Positions 1 to 7,469 of a DNA stretch of 64,000 nucleotides are shown here, piece after piece. Position 1 is the first letter of the stretch, and each line of letters starts with the position of its first letter. The translations under genes and the position numbers were made by a program. This stretch comes from Staphylococcus sp. M0911. Its GTDB lineage: Bacteria; Bacillota; Bacilli; Staphylococcales; Staphylococcaceae. The notes below the pieces were generated by a model. It worked only from the letters and a program-made list of their open reading frames with translations, made no database searches and had not been told where the DNA came from. The stretch lies in the NCBI RefSeq assembly GCF_003491325.1, contig NZ_CP022881.1, forward strand, positions 2,356,001 through 2,420,000. The letters run 5' to 3'.

Positions 1-1089
1 GTTACTTTATTAGAAAATGTCTTTAATCATTTTAAACCGTCATCTTTGTTCATGTTACATCAAATCATTAAAGGCCATACCAATTACAACAACAACATTG
101 ATTTAGCAGCTACAGTCGCTGAACAGACAAATTTACATACTGTGTCAGACGTTTTAGATCACTTATTTATATTTAATTATAATGAGCGCCATAATATCAT
201 ATCTATTCCCTATGACGCTTTAGATTTTATTCAAAATTACATTAATAATAAGGGTGGTATTGAGACTTTCCTTAGTCAACAAGAGCAACATATCGCTTCT
301 GAGGATAATCAAGTACTCGAGACTCTACGTTTATATAGTAAAGATACTGCGATCAATGATGACGATGTCTCTAGTACTACTGTTAAAGAAGACATTAAAG
401 ATCAAGAAACTGAAGTACCTGAACTTGAAATCTACATGGATCCCGAAATCCGCCAAAATTTAGCCGAAGAACAATTAATTCAATTTAAAAATGATAAGAA
501 CATGCAACAGTATATAACACCCTTCAATATCTATTTTGCGATAACGAATTTATATGGCTATGCATCATTAGAACGTGTGGTTCATTTAATGAAACACTTA
601 TACAACAGAGATATGACAGAAAAGGACATTAAAGATGAAATAGAAGCTATGGATATCAACCAATTAGTCATCGTCCAAAATGAGATGTTATTACACCCAG
701 TAATTCCTATGCTCGCAAATAGTGATGAGATAGACGATCCACTAAAAGGATTTTATGAACCTAGCCATCTCGATGAATTATTAATATATGCAAATAATGA
801 ATTTTATACACGTAATACCAAATTGAAACAATTCATCAAGTTTCTTAGAAATAACATAAAAGAAGATGACGATGTTAAAAAAGAAAAAACCGTAAGATAT
901 ATATTATTCCACCTAAGAATAGCACCAGATGAAGCTCATGCGGTCGAGATGATGAATAACTTAATTAAACAAAATAAACTTTTACCGATACCAGATAAAA
1001 AGTTATCTAAGCAAATTGAAAAAGGTTGGACACATCTACGTTTATGGAGTTTGCGCGGTTATACTGTTAATGAAACAAAATCACTTTAA
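1..1089 (+). CDS. Unknown protein, 5' end outside window
   Basis: The reading frame is open from base 1 to the stop at 1087-1089, so the true start lies upstream and 362 codons are visible. I do not recognise the family. The protein is hydrophilic and looks helical, with no membrane segment or signal peptide; a low-complexity acidic stretch rich in Asp, Glu and Thr lies around visible residues 115-145. A TTG at 46 could be mistaken for the start but has no ribosome site, and the codons before it read as ordinary protein. A 139-bp gap separates it from the lipoprotein gene that follows. Confidence 0.75.
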   Translation, partial: VTLLENVFNHFKPSSLFMLHQIIKGHTNYNNNIDLAATVAEQTNLHTVSDVLDHLFIFNYNERHNIISIPYDALDFIQNYINNKGGIETFLSQQEQHIASEDNQVLETLRLYSKDTAINDDDVSSTTVKEDIKDQETEVPELEIYMDPEIRQNLAEEQLIQFKNDKNMQQYITPFNIYFAITNLYGYASLERVVHLMKHLYNRDMTEKDIKDEIEAMDINQLVIVQNEMLLHPVIPMLANSDEIDDPLKGFYEPSHLDELLIYANNEFYTRNTKLKQFIKFLRNNIKEDDDVKKEKTVRYILFHLRIAPDEAHAVEMMNNLIKQNKLLPIPDKKLSKQIEKGWTHLRLWSLRGYTVNETKSL

Positions 1090-1228
1090 TTATTTATACA
1101 CAAAATGTTCATAGTTCATAAATAACTAAGTGCTTAAACATTCAAATCATTTTTGATAAGTGATACGCTATAATATGTAAGAATTTAAAATAATGAATAT
1201 TGTATGAATAAAAGGAGTTCCAAACCTG

Positions 1229-1855
1229 ATGAAAAAAAGAGTTCTACTCACGTTAATTTTATCTTTTGCACTTATCTTATCAGCCTGTGCAAATAAAAGT
1301 GAAGATGATAATGATCATGCTTCACATAGTAGTGCCCATGCACCTAAAAATGCTAAGCAATTAAAGGAAAAAGATATTTTCACATCTAATAAAAACAATG
1401 CTACTATCAGTGAAGACGAAATGAATAAAGCTTTAAAAAAATATCTACAAGTTAATAGTGATATTTTAGATAATAAGTACGTGATGCAACATAAATTAGA
1501 CAGACAGAGTGATAGCAGCACTAAGATTACTAAAAAACAATCTAAACAATTAAGTGAATTGTCTAATCTTGCAGTAAAAAACGACTTACACTTTAAAAAG
1601 TTTGTGAATAATAACAAGATTCCAAGTGAATATAAAGATCCAACTAATCGTATTATCAAATATTTTAAAGCACTTAATAGTACAATCGCTAACGTTGATG
1701 AAGACATTGAGCAATTGAATTATCAACCACAAAATTCAATCAATGTCGTAGACGTACCAACCAACTATGCAGGCGATGTAAACAAAAAGCAACAAGATAA
1801 AATCAAATCTTTCTTAGACAAGAAAAATATCAAAACTGATGTGTTTGATAAATAA
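1229..1855 (+). CDS. NDxxF-motif lipoprotein
   Basis: Predicted membrane-anchored lipoprotein of 208 residues. The first 20 residues form a lipoprotein signal peptide (basic MKKR start, hydrophobic core, lipobox LSAC with Cys at about 20). A His/Asp/Ser-rich linker follows, then a charged helical domain. The motif NDLHF at about residues 115-119 matches the NDxxF motif that names a staphylococcal lipoprotein family. The ATG has an AAAGGAG ribosome site 11 bases upstream. It is a single gene ended by a strong hairpin. The function of the family is not known to me. Confidence 0.8.
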   Translation: MKKRVLLTLILSFALILSACANKSEDDNDHASHSSAHAPKNAKQLKEKDIFTSNKNNATISEDEMNKALKKYLQVNSDILDNKYVMQHKLDRQSDSSTKITKKQSKQLSELSNLAVKNDLHFKKFVNNNKIPSEYKDPTNRIIKYFKALNSTIANVDEDIEQLNYQPQNSINVVDVPTNYAGDVNKKQQDKIKSFLDKKNIKTDVFDK

Positions 1856-1858
1856 ACT

Positions 1859-1903
1859 AAAAAGCTTCTAACCGTTATAAAATTTGCGGATTAGAAGCTT
1901 TTA
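1859..1903 (+). terminator. Terminator after NDxxF lipoprotein
   Basis: Inverted arms of about 12 bases (AAAAGCTTCTAA and its complement) close over a 17-base loop and end in a T-rich tract directly after the lipoprotein stop. Confidence 0.8.
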
Positions 1904-2006
1904 TTTATATCTTAAGCCAAATTGACATCACCCGACGTCTAAGTCACACTATAGATAGTTAAACTTTTTATTTACTCATTTAAAAAATATTTTGGAGAGT
2001 GACAAG

Positions 2007-2390
2007 ATGAAGTTACGTGTATCTTTTGTAGTGCTCGCGATTTTATCAACAATGTTAACTATTTTAATGTGTGCTAAATATCCCACTGGGCCTAATACAA
2101 TCAGTTTGGATAAGCCTGTAGAACTTTGGTCTGCAATAGGTACTATGGTAGCAATAGCATTACCTGCACTCATATTATGTTTTTTCAACTATATGACAAC
2201 CAGAATTATTTCAAGTATTCTTCAAATTATTGCGGTTCCAGTATGGGCATTATTGGCACTTATCGCATTCTTTATGGAAAACTATTGGATTGGCGTTACC
2301 GCTACTATATCTTCAATTTTAATTATAATAAGTGTTTTTGTAACGCTCATCGTGGACTCATCGAAACAAAAGAAAAGGTCAACAAATTAA
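2007..2390 (+). CDS. Small four-helix membrane protein, unknown
   Basis: Hydrophobic protein of 127 residues with about four predicted membrane helices and a short basic tail (KQKKR). I chose the ATG at 2007 because GGAG sits 9 bases upstream; a TTG at 1992 in the same frame would place the start in front of the ribosome site. No family recognised. It stands alone and converges on the histidine phosphatase gene, sharing the hairpin at 2433-2465. Confidence 0.6.
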   Translation: MKLRVSFVVLAILSTMLTILMCAKYPTGPNTISLDKPVELWSAIGTMVAIALPALILCFFNYMTTRIISSILQIIAVPVWALLALIAFFMENYWIGVTATISSILIIISVFVTLIVDSSKQKKRSTN

Positions 2391-2432
2391 AATGTATCTA
2401 TTTAGACTACTGGACGTCTTAAATTTAAAAAA

Positions 2433-2472
2433 GTGAAATGCACCTTTCATTTAGGGGCATTTCACTCTTTTT
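2433..2472. terminator. Bidirectional terminator
   Basis: Twelve-base arms GTGAAATGCACC and GGGGCATTTCAC with a short loop, A-rich on the left and T-rich on the right, lie between the convergent genes ending at 2390 and 2472. Confidence 0.85.
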
Positions 2473-3050
2473 TACATTTCAATAAGATAAGGTTTACAGT
2501 TCTCAATTTTAGCAGTTAACGCTTCATCTTTCGTTATTTGTTCTAAATACACAAAGATACATCTAATGACAACCTGATGGGCAACTATGACTATTTGATC
2601 TGCATTAGGATCAACAATAGAATTGAAAAAAGTTGCTACTCTATCAAATACATCTTGATAGCTTTCTCCTTCTGGTGCTTTTTGAGTAAAGCTATGACGG
2701 AAATCTTTGAAGTTATCATCATTAAAATATTTATAAAAGGTTTCATCCTGTGACACTTCTTTTTTATATTTCCCTTCAAAGACACCTAGCGATCTTTCTT
2801 TTAATAAATCAGTAAATGTTGTCGGTATATTATAAGGAAATATTGCTTCATACGTTTGTTGTGTTCTTAATAAGCTTGAAACGTATACATGATCAATGTT
2901 TTTATTCGTAAAATAATTTACCAATGCTTGTGCACTCTCCGTACCTTGCTCCGTTAATGGCACATTAAGTTGACCACAAAAATAAGGCTCTCCATACTTA
3001 TTATCATAATTGGATTTAGATTCACCATGTCTTACTAAATATATTTTCAT
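2472..3050 (-). CDS. Histidine phosphatase family protein
   Basis: Cytosolic phosphatase of the phosphoglycerate-mutase-like fold, 192 residues. The catalytic RHG motif is at the N terminus (LVRHGES, residues 5-11), a conserved acidic ERSLG stretch lies mid-protein, and the second catalytic His is in IVIVAHQVV near residue 153. The start was set at 3050, where GAG/GGAG lies about 8 bases upstream; five codons further up there is another ATG without a ribosome site. It follows the LysE-type gene by 20 bases and is probably cotranscribed. The substrate cannot be told from sequence. Confidence 0.8.
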   Translation of the reverse strand: MKIYLVRHGESKSNYDNKYGEPYFCGQLNVPLTEQGTESAQALVNYFTNKNIDHVYVSSLLRTQQTYEAIFPYNIPTTFTDLLKERSLGVFEGKYKKEVSQDETFYKYFNDDNFKDFRHSFTQKAPEGESYQDVFDRVATFFNSIVDPNADQIVIVAHQVVIRCIFVYLEQITKDEALTAKIENCKPYLIEM

Positions 3051-3070
3051 TTTGAATCTCCTCACTCATA

Positions 3071-3700
3071 TTAACTTGTTTTACTTAATAATAAATTAAT
3101 TGATAATCCAATTAAAATAATTCCTACCGCATAATCAAAAATAGCTTTAATTTTAGGATTACTGAACAGTAATTTAATATATTGAAATATAAAGACGCAG
3201 AATAGGAACCAACAACATGTTACAAGCACTACCGATAATGCTAAAACTGCAACTTGAGAGGTCATATGTATATTTCCTTGTGATAAGAATTGAGGTAATA
3301 TACTCATGTAATAAAGTAATGCTTTAGGATTTAATATCGTACTTAAGAAACCTTGTCTATATGATGATAGATATGACACTTGATTTAAGTCTTGTTTTTT
3401 ATCATTAAATGACATCGATTGACGTGCTGATAAGATAGAGCGTACGCCTAAATAGATTAAATAACATGCACCAAGTACTTTAATCAAAACAAAGACATAA
3501 TATAAACTTATTAATATGTATATAATTCCAAAAATAGCTAAACTAGCGTAAACAATATGACCCGTGGTAATACCTAATGCGGACATCATACCGTTTCTTT
3601 TCCCTGAATGGACCGTATTTTTCATTACAATTAGAAAATCAGGTCCAGGTACAATGATGATTAAGAGTGAAATCAATATAAATGTTAATATACCTTCCAA
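3071..3700 (-). CDS. LysE/RhtB-type amino-acid exporter
   Basis: Integral membrane protein of about 209 residues with six hydrophobic segments. It carries the N-terminal PGPDF motif followed by a G-rich second helix (SALGITTGH) that marks the LysE/RhtB translocator superfamily; members export amino acids or their analogues. I set the start at the TTG at 3700: the upstream ATG at 3715 overlaps the GGAGG that would serve as ribosome site for the TTG. The gene is upstream of the histidine phosphatase on the same strand. Confidence 0.75.
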   Translation of the reverse strand: MEGILTFILISLLIIIVPGPDFLIVMKNTVHSGKRNGMMSALGITTGHIVYASLAIFGIIYILISLYYVFVLIKVLGACYLIYLGVRSILSARQSMSFNDKKQDLNQVSYLSSYRQGFLSTILNPKALLYYMSILPQFLSQGNIHMTSQVAVLALSVVLVTCCWFLFCVFIFQYIKLLFSNPKIKAIFDYAVGIILIGLSINLLLSKTS

Positions 3701-3906
3701 AATGAATCCCTCCATAAAGCTATCGTATCAATCCATGCATAAACATACAACACTTCGAAAAATATTAAGAATTGACTAACTATTCATGCATATATGATAA
3801 ATAAAATTAAAAAATGAATGATATGATTGCATATTTATAATTAAATGTACACAACGAAAAATTTATTTTAGAATTAAGTTGTTTTAATTGGTAATATAAT
3901 TCATGA

Positions 3907-4003
3907 TATTATATACATGTAGTTAATAAGTAACTACAAAGTCTTTTATATTCATGAACATAATACTCCTGGATGGCGTTACCCAGCGTCATCCTCTTTT
4001 TTT
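3907..4003 (+). ncRNA. Candidate intergenic sRNA (about 85 nt)
   Basis: A TATTAT -10-like box at 3907-3912 is followed by a 7-bp hairpin at 3919-3937 (GTAGTTA, loop ATAAG, TAACTAC), a 33-base linker and an intrinsic terminator at 3971-4003 (stem GGATGGCG/CGTCATCC, then a T-rich tract with seven consecutive Ts). No open reading frame fits inside and neither flanking gene reads into it. No good -35 is visible. I do not recognise it as one of the named conserved staphylococcal sRNAs. Confidence 0.5.
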
Positions 4004-4109
4004 GTCTAAATTTAAATGATATATATTTTTATAATCACTTTCCTCAATATAACTCTTCAATTATGATCAATCGATTAGGGTACGTAACCAATGAGGAGGT
4101 ATATATGTT

Positions 4110-4286
4110 ATGAAAATAATGATTATTATTTTAGGTATACTCGTCATTTTGTCATGGTTGTTTTTATTTTATATTTACAGACAAAATGGTTATAAAAGTA
4201 ATTCAATTAAAGTACAAAATATCATCCTTTTAGCATGTTTACTAACACTTCTAATGACCATTTTAGCTAGTATTTACGTAGAGTAA
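4110..4286 (+). CDS. 58-residue two-helix membrane protein
   Basis: A small open frame starts at ATG 4110 with a strong GAGGAGGT ribosome site 10 bases upstream. The product begins MKIMIIILGILVILSW, has one membrane helix to about residue 21, a basic loop with RQNGYKS, and a second helix at about residues 36-56. It ends in front of the hairpin at 4312-4348. Function unknown. Confidence 0.65.
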   Translation: MKIMIIILGILVILSWLFLFYIYRQNGYKSNSIKVQNIILLACLLTLLMTILASIYVE

Positions 4287-4311
4287 TTGGGCTACTATTA
4301 AATAATAAAAA

Positions 4312-4348
4312 AATAGAGATGTCCTTATCAATTAAGGTCATCTCTATT
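4312..4348. terminator. Bidirectional terminator
   Basis: Fifteen-base arms starting AATAGAGATG with one internal mismatch and a 7-base loop lie between the 58-residue membrane gene (+) and the GlsB-like gene (-), with an A-run on the left. Confidence 0.8.
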
Positions 4349-4360
4349 GCTATGTTACAA

Positions 4361-4615
4361 TTATTTTTTTCGTAAAGCTTTTAAAATAAGTGATACCACG
4401 AAAATTAAAATAATTGAACCTAATAATGCTGGGAAGATATAAATTTTACCTAGTTCTGGTCCCCAATGTCCAAAGATCATTGAACCAACCCATGCACCTA
4501 CGATACCAGCAATAATATTACCTAAAATACCGCCTGGGATATCTTTACCAAGAATTGCACCTGCAATCCAACCGATAAGACCACCTACGATGATCATTCC
4601 TATTAATCCGAACAT
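4361..4615 (-). CDS. GlsB/YeaQ/YmgE-type stress membrane protein
   Basis: 84-residue membrane protein of the transglycosylase-associated (GlsB/YeaQ/YmgE) family. It shows the family pattern of three glycine-rich helices: GGLIGWIAGAILG near 11-23, ILGNIIAGIVGAWVGSMI near 30-47, and a third at 61-78 ending KALRKK. AAGGAGTG lies upstream of the ATG. The promoter matches sigma-B (4667-4691), which fits the general-stress role of this family. It is monocistronic. Confidence 0.85.
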   Translation of the reverse strand: MFGLIGMIIVGGLIGWIAGAILGKDIPGGILGNIIAGIVGAWVGSMIFGHWGPELGKIYIFPALLGSIILIFVVSLILKALRKK

Positions 4616-4666
4616 GTGTCTTCACTCCTTTCAATACATAATTATCATTATGTCTACCTATGGTGT

Positions 4667-4691
4667 ATACCCCATAATCACATCCCGAAAC
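4667..4691 (-). promoter_or_regulatory. Sigma-B-type promoter of the glsB-like gene
   Basis: On the minus strand GTTTCG (4691-4686), 13 bases, then GGGTAT (4672-4667) matches the staphylococcal sigma-B pattern GTTTAA-N12-15-GGGTAT except for two bases in the first box. It lies about 50 bases ahead of the start codon. Confidence 0.65.
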
Positions 4692-4742
4692 AATTTTAGT
4701 TAAAAATTTATTAAAACTAGTAAAAAAATAGATATTTATATA

Positions 4743-5114
4743 TTGATAATTATTAACCATTCATTTAAAATTTCTAATTGCAATTCATTCAATAACGAAT
4801 GCACAATAAACAAATGGGATGGTACCGACTTATTATTTTCTAAGAATATGAAAGGTTGTATCATCTTGAACGCAAATAAAAATAAATTTTTCATTTTTAA
4901 AATAGGCTTCGATTTATTAAGTGCGATATCTATTATTTTAATTCTGATCATTATTACACTCAATTTTTATATTAATGGTCATTTACATGGTCAATTTGAG
5001 ATGGGTTTTCATGTTGAAAGCAATCAAATTTATCTACTTTCTTTTCTTATTATATTAATTATTTTAAGTAGTTTAACTTCATTTTTATTAGGTCGTTTTA
5101 ATAACAACCATTAA
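4743..5114 (+). CDS. Small membrane protein, start uncertain
   Basis: Open frame of up to 123 codons. Codons 36 onward (ATG at 4848) give a basic segment (NANKNK) and two clear membrane helices at about 52-74 and 97-116 of the full frame. No Shine-Dalgarno is visible at the TTG at 4743 or the ATG at 4848, so the start is open and the 5' part may be decayed. It ends at a strong hairpin terminator. No family recognised. Confidence 0.4.
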   Translation: MIIINHSFKISNCNSFNNECTINKWDGTDLLFSKNMKGCIILNANKNKFFIFKIGFDLLSAISIILILIIITLNFYINGHLHGQFEMGFHVESNQIYLLSFLIILIILSSLTSFLLGRFNNNH

Positions 5115-5165
5115 GAAAAGCTATGGCACTGACATCAAATCAGTTTCAGCCATAGCTTTTCTTTA
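5113..5165. terminator. Bidirectional terminator
   Basis: A long hairpin with outer arms AAGAAAAGCTATGGC and complement and inner ACTGA/TCAGT separates the convergent genes ending at 5114 and 5174. Confidence 0.85.
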
Positions 5166-5173
5166 TTCGTGAT

Positions 5174-5443
5174 TTATTTTTCGTGTATAGAGCGCTCAGT
5201 TTCATCCTCTTCATCATCCTCTAAAAATAATGTATCAATGACTTCATAAGCTGTTAACAATAGTCCTAGCGTCACTGCAGTATTCGCAGAATGATTGTCA
5301 AAGAACTTTACAACGCTAATTTTTTCTAAAAAATGAAAAAAGGCATTATCAATACCGTAATCAAAGTTAAAATACGTAATTACTATACCAATTGCAAATG
5401 TAATCATTAAATTAATACATACACCTTTAATTACTTCATTCAC
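5174..5443 (-). CDS. 89-residue membrane protein, unknown
   Basis: Starts at GTG 5443 and encodes a short protein with one helix at residues 7-25, a middle hydrophilic part, a second helix at about 54-70, and a very acidic tail (EDDEEDETER). A weak G-rich ribosome site lies upstream. It is the last chromosomal gene before the island's left end. No family recognised. Confidence 0.5.
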   Translation of the reverse strand: MNEVIKGVCINLMITFAIGIVITYFNFDYGIDNAFFHFLEKISVVKFFDNHSANTAVTLGLLLTAYEVIDTLFLEDDEEDETERSIHEK

Positions 5444-5596
5444 TTTAGAATTGATTACCCATCACCCCGTAAAAATCAATAAATCATTATGTATACTTTA
5501 AGCTTAACAAAAATAACTAAGCAACTCCACACATGGAAAAATTCAAAGTCTTCAGATTCACATTATTTACATATTGAATATCCCTCATGAAGTTTT

Positions 5597-5640
5597 TGAA
5601 AACAAAAAAGAACCTCATAGGCTAAGCCTACAAGGTTCCG
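5597..5640 (-). terminator. Displaced native rpsR-operon terminator
   Basis: On the minus strand a hairpin with arms AACCTTGTAGGC and GCCTATGAGGTT (loop TTA) ends in a T-run. It abuts the left copy of the attachment repeat. In the island-free chromosome it would directly follow the rpsR stop codon, so it is probably the native terminator pushed 13.3 kb away by the insertion. Confidence 0.65.
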
Positions 5641-5670
5641 ACAATAAACTATATATTATTGTTCTTCTTT
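5641..5670. repeat. Left attachment-site copy of the island
   Basis: The 30-base sequence is identical to 18961-18990. It contains the complement of the rpsR 3' end (codons KEEQ-stop), the site I recall for a known subgroup of SaPIs. Homology stops on both sides, as expected for an integrase core. Confidence 0.9.
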
Positions 5671-5765
5671 TATATAAACATATTTTATAACATTTCACTC
5701 ACTATCAAAATACCTATAAATAAAGGATTACAGCTATAAAGTCATCAAATTAATGTTCATACACT

Positions 5766-5802
5766 TGCCCTTTGTTTCAATATTATGCCCTTTTTTGCCC
5801 TT
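5766..5802 (+). promoter_or_regulatory. TGCCCTT direct repeats, candidate integrase arm sites (left)
   Basis: TGCCCTTT occurs at 5766-5773 and 5786-5793 and TGCCCTT at 5796-5802, about 95-130 bases inside the left attachment copy. The same octamer recurs near the right copy (18888-18906) in the same orientation, the pattern expected of arm-type integrase sites. Confidence 0.4.
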
Positions 5803-5880
5803 AAAATTATCAATAATCTTATCCATTTCATTGATACAAAATAATATATTCAACATTTTATTTTTATTCATTAAAGTACG

Positions 5881-5973
5881 TCTCAAACTTGAGATTCCGA
5901 CGTATATTATTGTATAAAACCACTATCCAATTTTGGATTGTCCTCTAATAATCTTCAGGGCTCAATTTTGAGC
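5881..5973. repeat. Three 14-bp palindromes in a row
   Basis: TCTCAAACTTGAGA (5881-5894), ATCCAATTTTGGAT (5925-5938) and GCTCAATTTTGAGC (5960-5973) are perfect or near-perfect palindromes with different arms. The rest of 5671-6230 is AT-rich and I see no gene in it. Confidence 0.5.
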
Positions 5974-6252
5974 TTTGTAGTAAAATATAGTAACTCAACT
6001 AGCATCTATATAGGTATATTAATGTACTTATAACAAGTTAGCTACACAAGCTCATTCCCCACTGCAACACAGAACATTTCTCAGCTTAAAAAACACTACA
6101 CCTAAGAGATGTAGTGCTAAAAATATAAATAAACAAATCGGATACTTATATTATATCCAGTAATCTAAAATATAAACGTGGTATTTACTATATAAATTAA
6201 AATATCTGTTAAAATAAAAATATATATAAATTTTTAGTGAGGTGATAATGTA

Positions 6253-6435
6253 TTGACCTTTGTCATAGTATGCCTATATATACTCTGTTTTATTTGTCTT
6301 TTACTATTCTCTTATTATCTATATATGTTATTTAAATTATCAGACCACAATCATAAAAGAACATACTCATTATGGACTATTTTATATGCAATATGTACGA
6401 TGGTTATTATTGTGCTATTATTTAAGTTCAGTTGA
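6253..6435 (+). CDS. 60-residue two-helix membrane protein of the island
   Basis: Starts at TTG 6253, eight bases after GAGGTGATA; the nearer ATG at 6248 runs into a stop after two codons. The product has a helix at residues 2-27 rich in Cys, Leu and Tyr, a basic loop (DHNHKRTYS), and a second helix at 39-58. It is the only protein gene in the accessory end and points opposite to terS. Function unknown; a small accessory factor or holin-like peptide is possible. Confidence 0.5.
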   Translation: MTFVIVCLYILCFICLLLFSYYLYMLFKLSDHNHKRTYSLWTILYAICTMVIIVLLFKFS

Positions 6436-6467
6436 TTCAATCATTATAATTCTTATTCAATATACAT

Positions 6468-6542
6468 AAAAACCACACTCAATTAAGAGTGTGGCGGTTA
6501 GATAACCTTTGAGCGTAAGCAATTACGGAGCTGGGGAGCTCC
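6468..6542 (-). ncRNA. Candidate island sRNA A, CCCC tetraloop hairpin at +1
   Basis: Leftward unit with -10 TAAAAT (6554-6549, TG-extended), a perfect 5' hairpin starting at the predicted +1 (6542-6527: GGAGCT, loop CCCC, AGCTCC), a small second hairpin GGTTA/TAACC, then a terminator with CCACACTC/GAGTGTGG arms (6494-6473) and a T-run. Length about 75 nt. No open frame. Confidence 0.55.
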
Positions 6543-6641
6543 TAAGCTATTTTAACATAACTATCACTATCGCGCACAGATCTTTTTCATTCGTCTTTTC
6601 CATAGTGTTTTAGAAATACCAGAATTCATTTAAATTATTTC

Positions 6642-6675
6642 AAAAAAATGTACGAGACAACAACGTGCCTCGTAC
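6642..6675 (-). terminator. Leftward intrinsic terminator in the island array
   Basis: Stem GTACGAG/CTCGTAC (6675-6669 and 6656-6650) with a T7 run on the minus strand. A TATATT box at 6692-6687 lies just upstream, but there is no +1 hairpin and no good -35, so I call only the terminator. Confidence 0.6.
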
Positions 6676-6765
6676 CAAAATGTATCAATATATAAACCAA
6701 GAAACTAAATTTATTAGCTAGCGTCCCTAAACATACAATACCAAAAAAATTATATTAAAACAAAT

Positions 6766-6826
6766 AAAAAAGTGGTCATTCAAAGACCACTGAGTATAAA
6801 CATAAACAAAGTAAAATTCATGTGAT
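6766..6826 (-). ncRNA. Candidate island sRNA B
   Basis: Leftward promoter TTTACA (6861-6856), 17 bases, TAGAAT (6838-6833), followed by about 35 bases and a terminator with GTGGTC/GACCAC arms (6790-6772) and T6. The transcript would be about 60 nt. It lacks the clear +1 hairpin of its neighbours. Confidence 0.45.
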
Positions 6827-6862
6827 GTATCTATTCTAACAATAAAACAATTAGTTGTAAAC

Positions 6863-6915
6863 AAAAACGACAGCCGCAAAACGACTGTCATCTTTAATAG
6901 TAAGGGTTGTTACTA
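6863..6915 (-). ncRNA. Candidate island sRNA C, CAACCC loop
   Basis: A 5' hairpin at 6915-6898 (TAGTAA, loop CAACCC, TTACTA) is followed after 8 bases by a terminator with GACAGTC/GGCTGTC arms (6889-6869) and T5. A TTGTTT box at 6946-6941 with ATAAGT at 6923-6918 is a possible promoter but its +1 would fall inside the hairpin. Length about 53 nt. Confidence 0.45.
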
Positions 6916-6983
6916 TAACTTATCGTTTTTTATGAGGTATAAACAAGAAGTAGTAATAGTTTAACATTTTCAATAGTAGAAAG

Positions 6984-7045
6984 AAAAAACTAACGATTTT
7001 TAGCTCGTTAGTCGGTTACGTACTTATACTTCTTTTGGGAGAAGT
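6984..7045 (-). ncRNA. Candidate island sRNA D, UCCCAAAA loop hairpin at +1
   Basis: The best unit of the array. Promoter TTGACT (7079-7074), 16 bases, TATAAT (7057-7052); +1 about 7045. A hairpin begins exactly there: ACTTC, loop TCCCAAAA, GAAGT (7045-7028). After a 16-base linker comes a terminator CTAACGA/TCGTTAG (7011-6990) with T6. About 62 nt, no open frame. Confidence 0.65.
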
Positions 7046-7077
7046 ACGTTTATTATAACATATTTAAATATATAGTC

Positions 7078-7135
7078 AAAAAAGAGTAGCCGTGACGACT
7101 ACTCTACTTCAAGTTCAAGTTCTCTAGGAAAGAAC
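7078..7135 (-). ncRNA. Candidate island sRNA E
   Basis: Promoter TTGTAT (7170-7165), 17 bases, TAACAT (7147-7142). A hairpin starts at the predicted +1 (7135-7119: GTTCT, loop TTCCTAG, AGAAC), then a linker and a terminator GAGTAG/CTACTC (7104-7084) with T6. About 58 nt. Confidence 0.55.
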
Positions 7136-7268
7136 GTAACTATGTTAACATGAAAACTATATTAATACAACTAATAAAAAATTTTACATCACTCTAAATA
7201 AATCCTAAATATTTAACGATTTACCTGAAAATAATGTAACTAAAAATAATCATAAATTTATGCATTTC

Positions 7269-7338
7269 AAAAAGACAGCCACAATGGACTGCCTTGTTTC
7301 GATAAGCTTTAAAATGACACAACCCCAATGAGGTTGTT
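7269..7338 (-). ncRNA. Candidate island sRNA F
   Basis: Promoter TTGAAT (7372-7367), 16 bases, TATATT (7350-7345). A hairpin starts at the predicted +1 (7338-7319: ACAACC and GGTTGT arms), followed by a 26-base linker and a terminator GGCAGTC/GGCTGTC (7292-7274) with T5. About 70 nt. The terminator arms resemble those of units C, H and I. Confidence 0.55.
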
Positions 7339-7377
7339 AATCTAAATATATCATAAAATCTGAAATATTCAACAAAC

Positions 7378-7433
7378 TAAAGAAGAGTACTCAAAATTGA
7401 GCACTCTAAATGTAAAAAAGTTTTGGCTTTATG
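7378..7433 (-). ncRNA. Weak candidate island sRNA G
   Basis: A TATATT box (7445-7440), a weak AAAG/CTTT hairpin with loop CCAAAA, and a hairpin at 7407-7384 with AGAGT and CTCAA arms. The T-tract is broken (CTTCTTT), so termination is uncertain. Confidence 0.3.
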
Positions 7434-7469
7434 TTTGTTAATATATCAATTATTTTATATATTTTCCAT

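Noticed and set aside
4060..4090. Sigma-B promoter for the 58-residue membrane gene
   Set aside because: AGGGTA is present, but no GTTT box lies at the right distance.
6793..6826. Tiny ORF MNFTLFMFILSGL inside candidate sRNA B as a type I toxin
   Set aside because: No ribosome site, only 13 codons, and the stop lies in the terminator stem.
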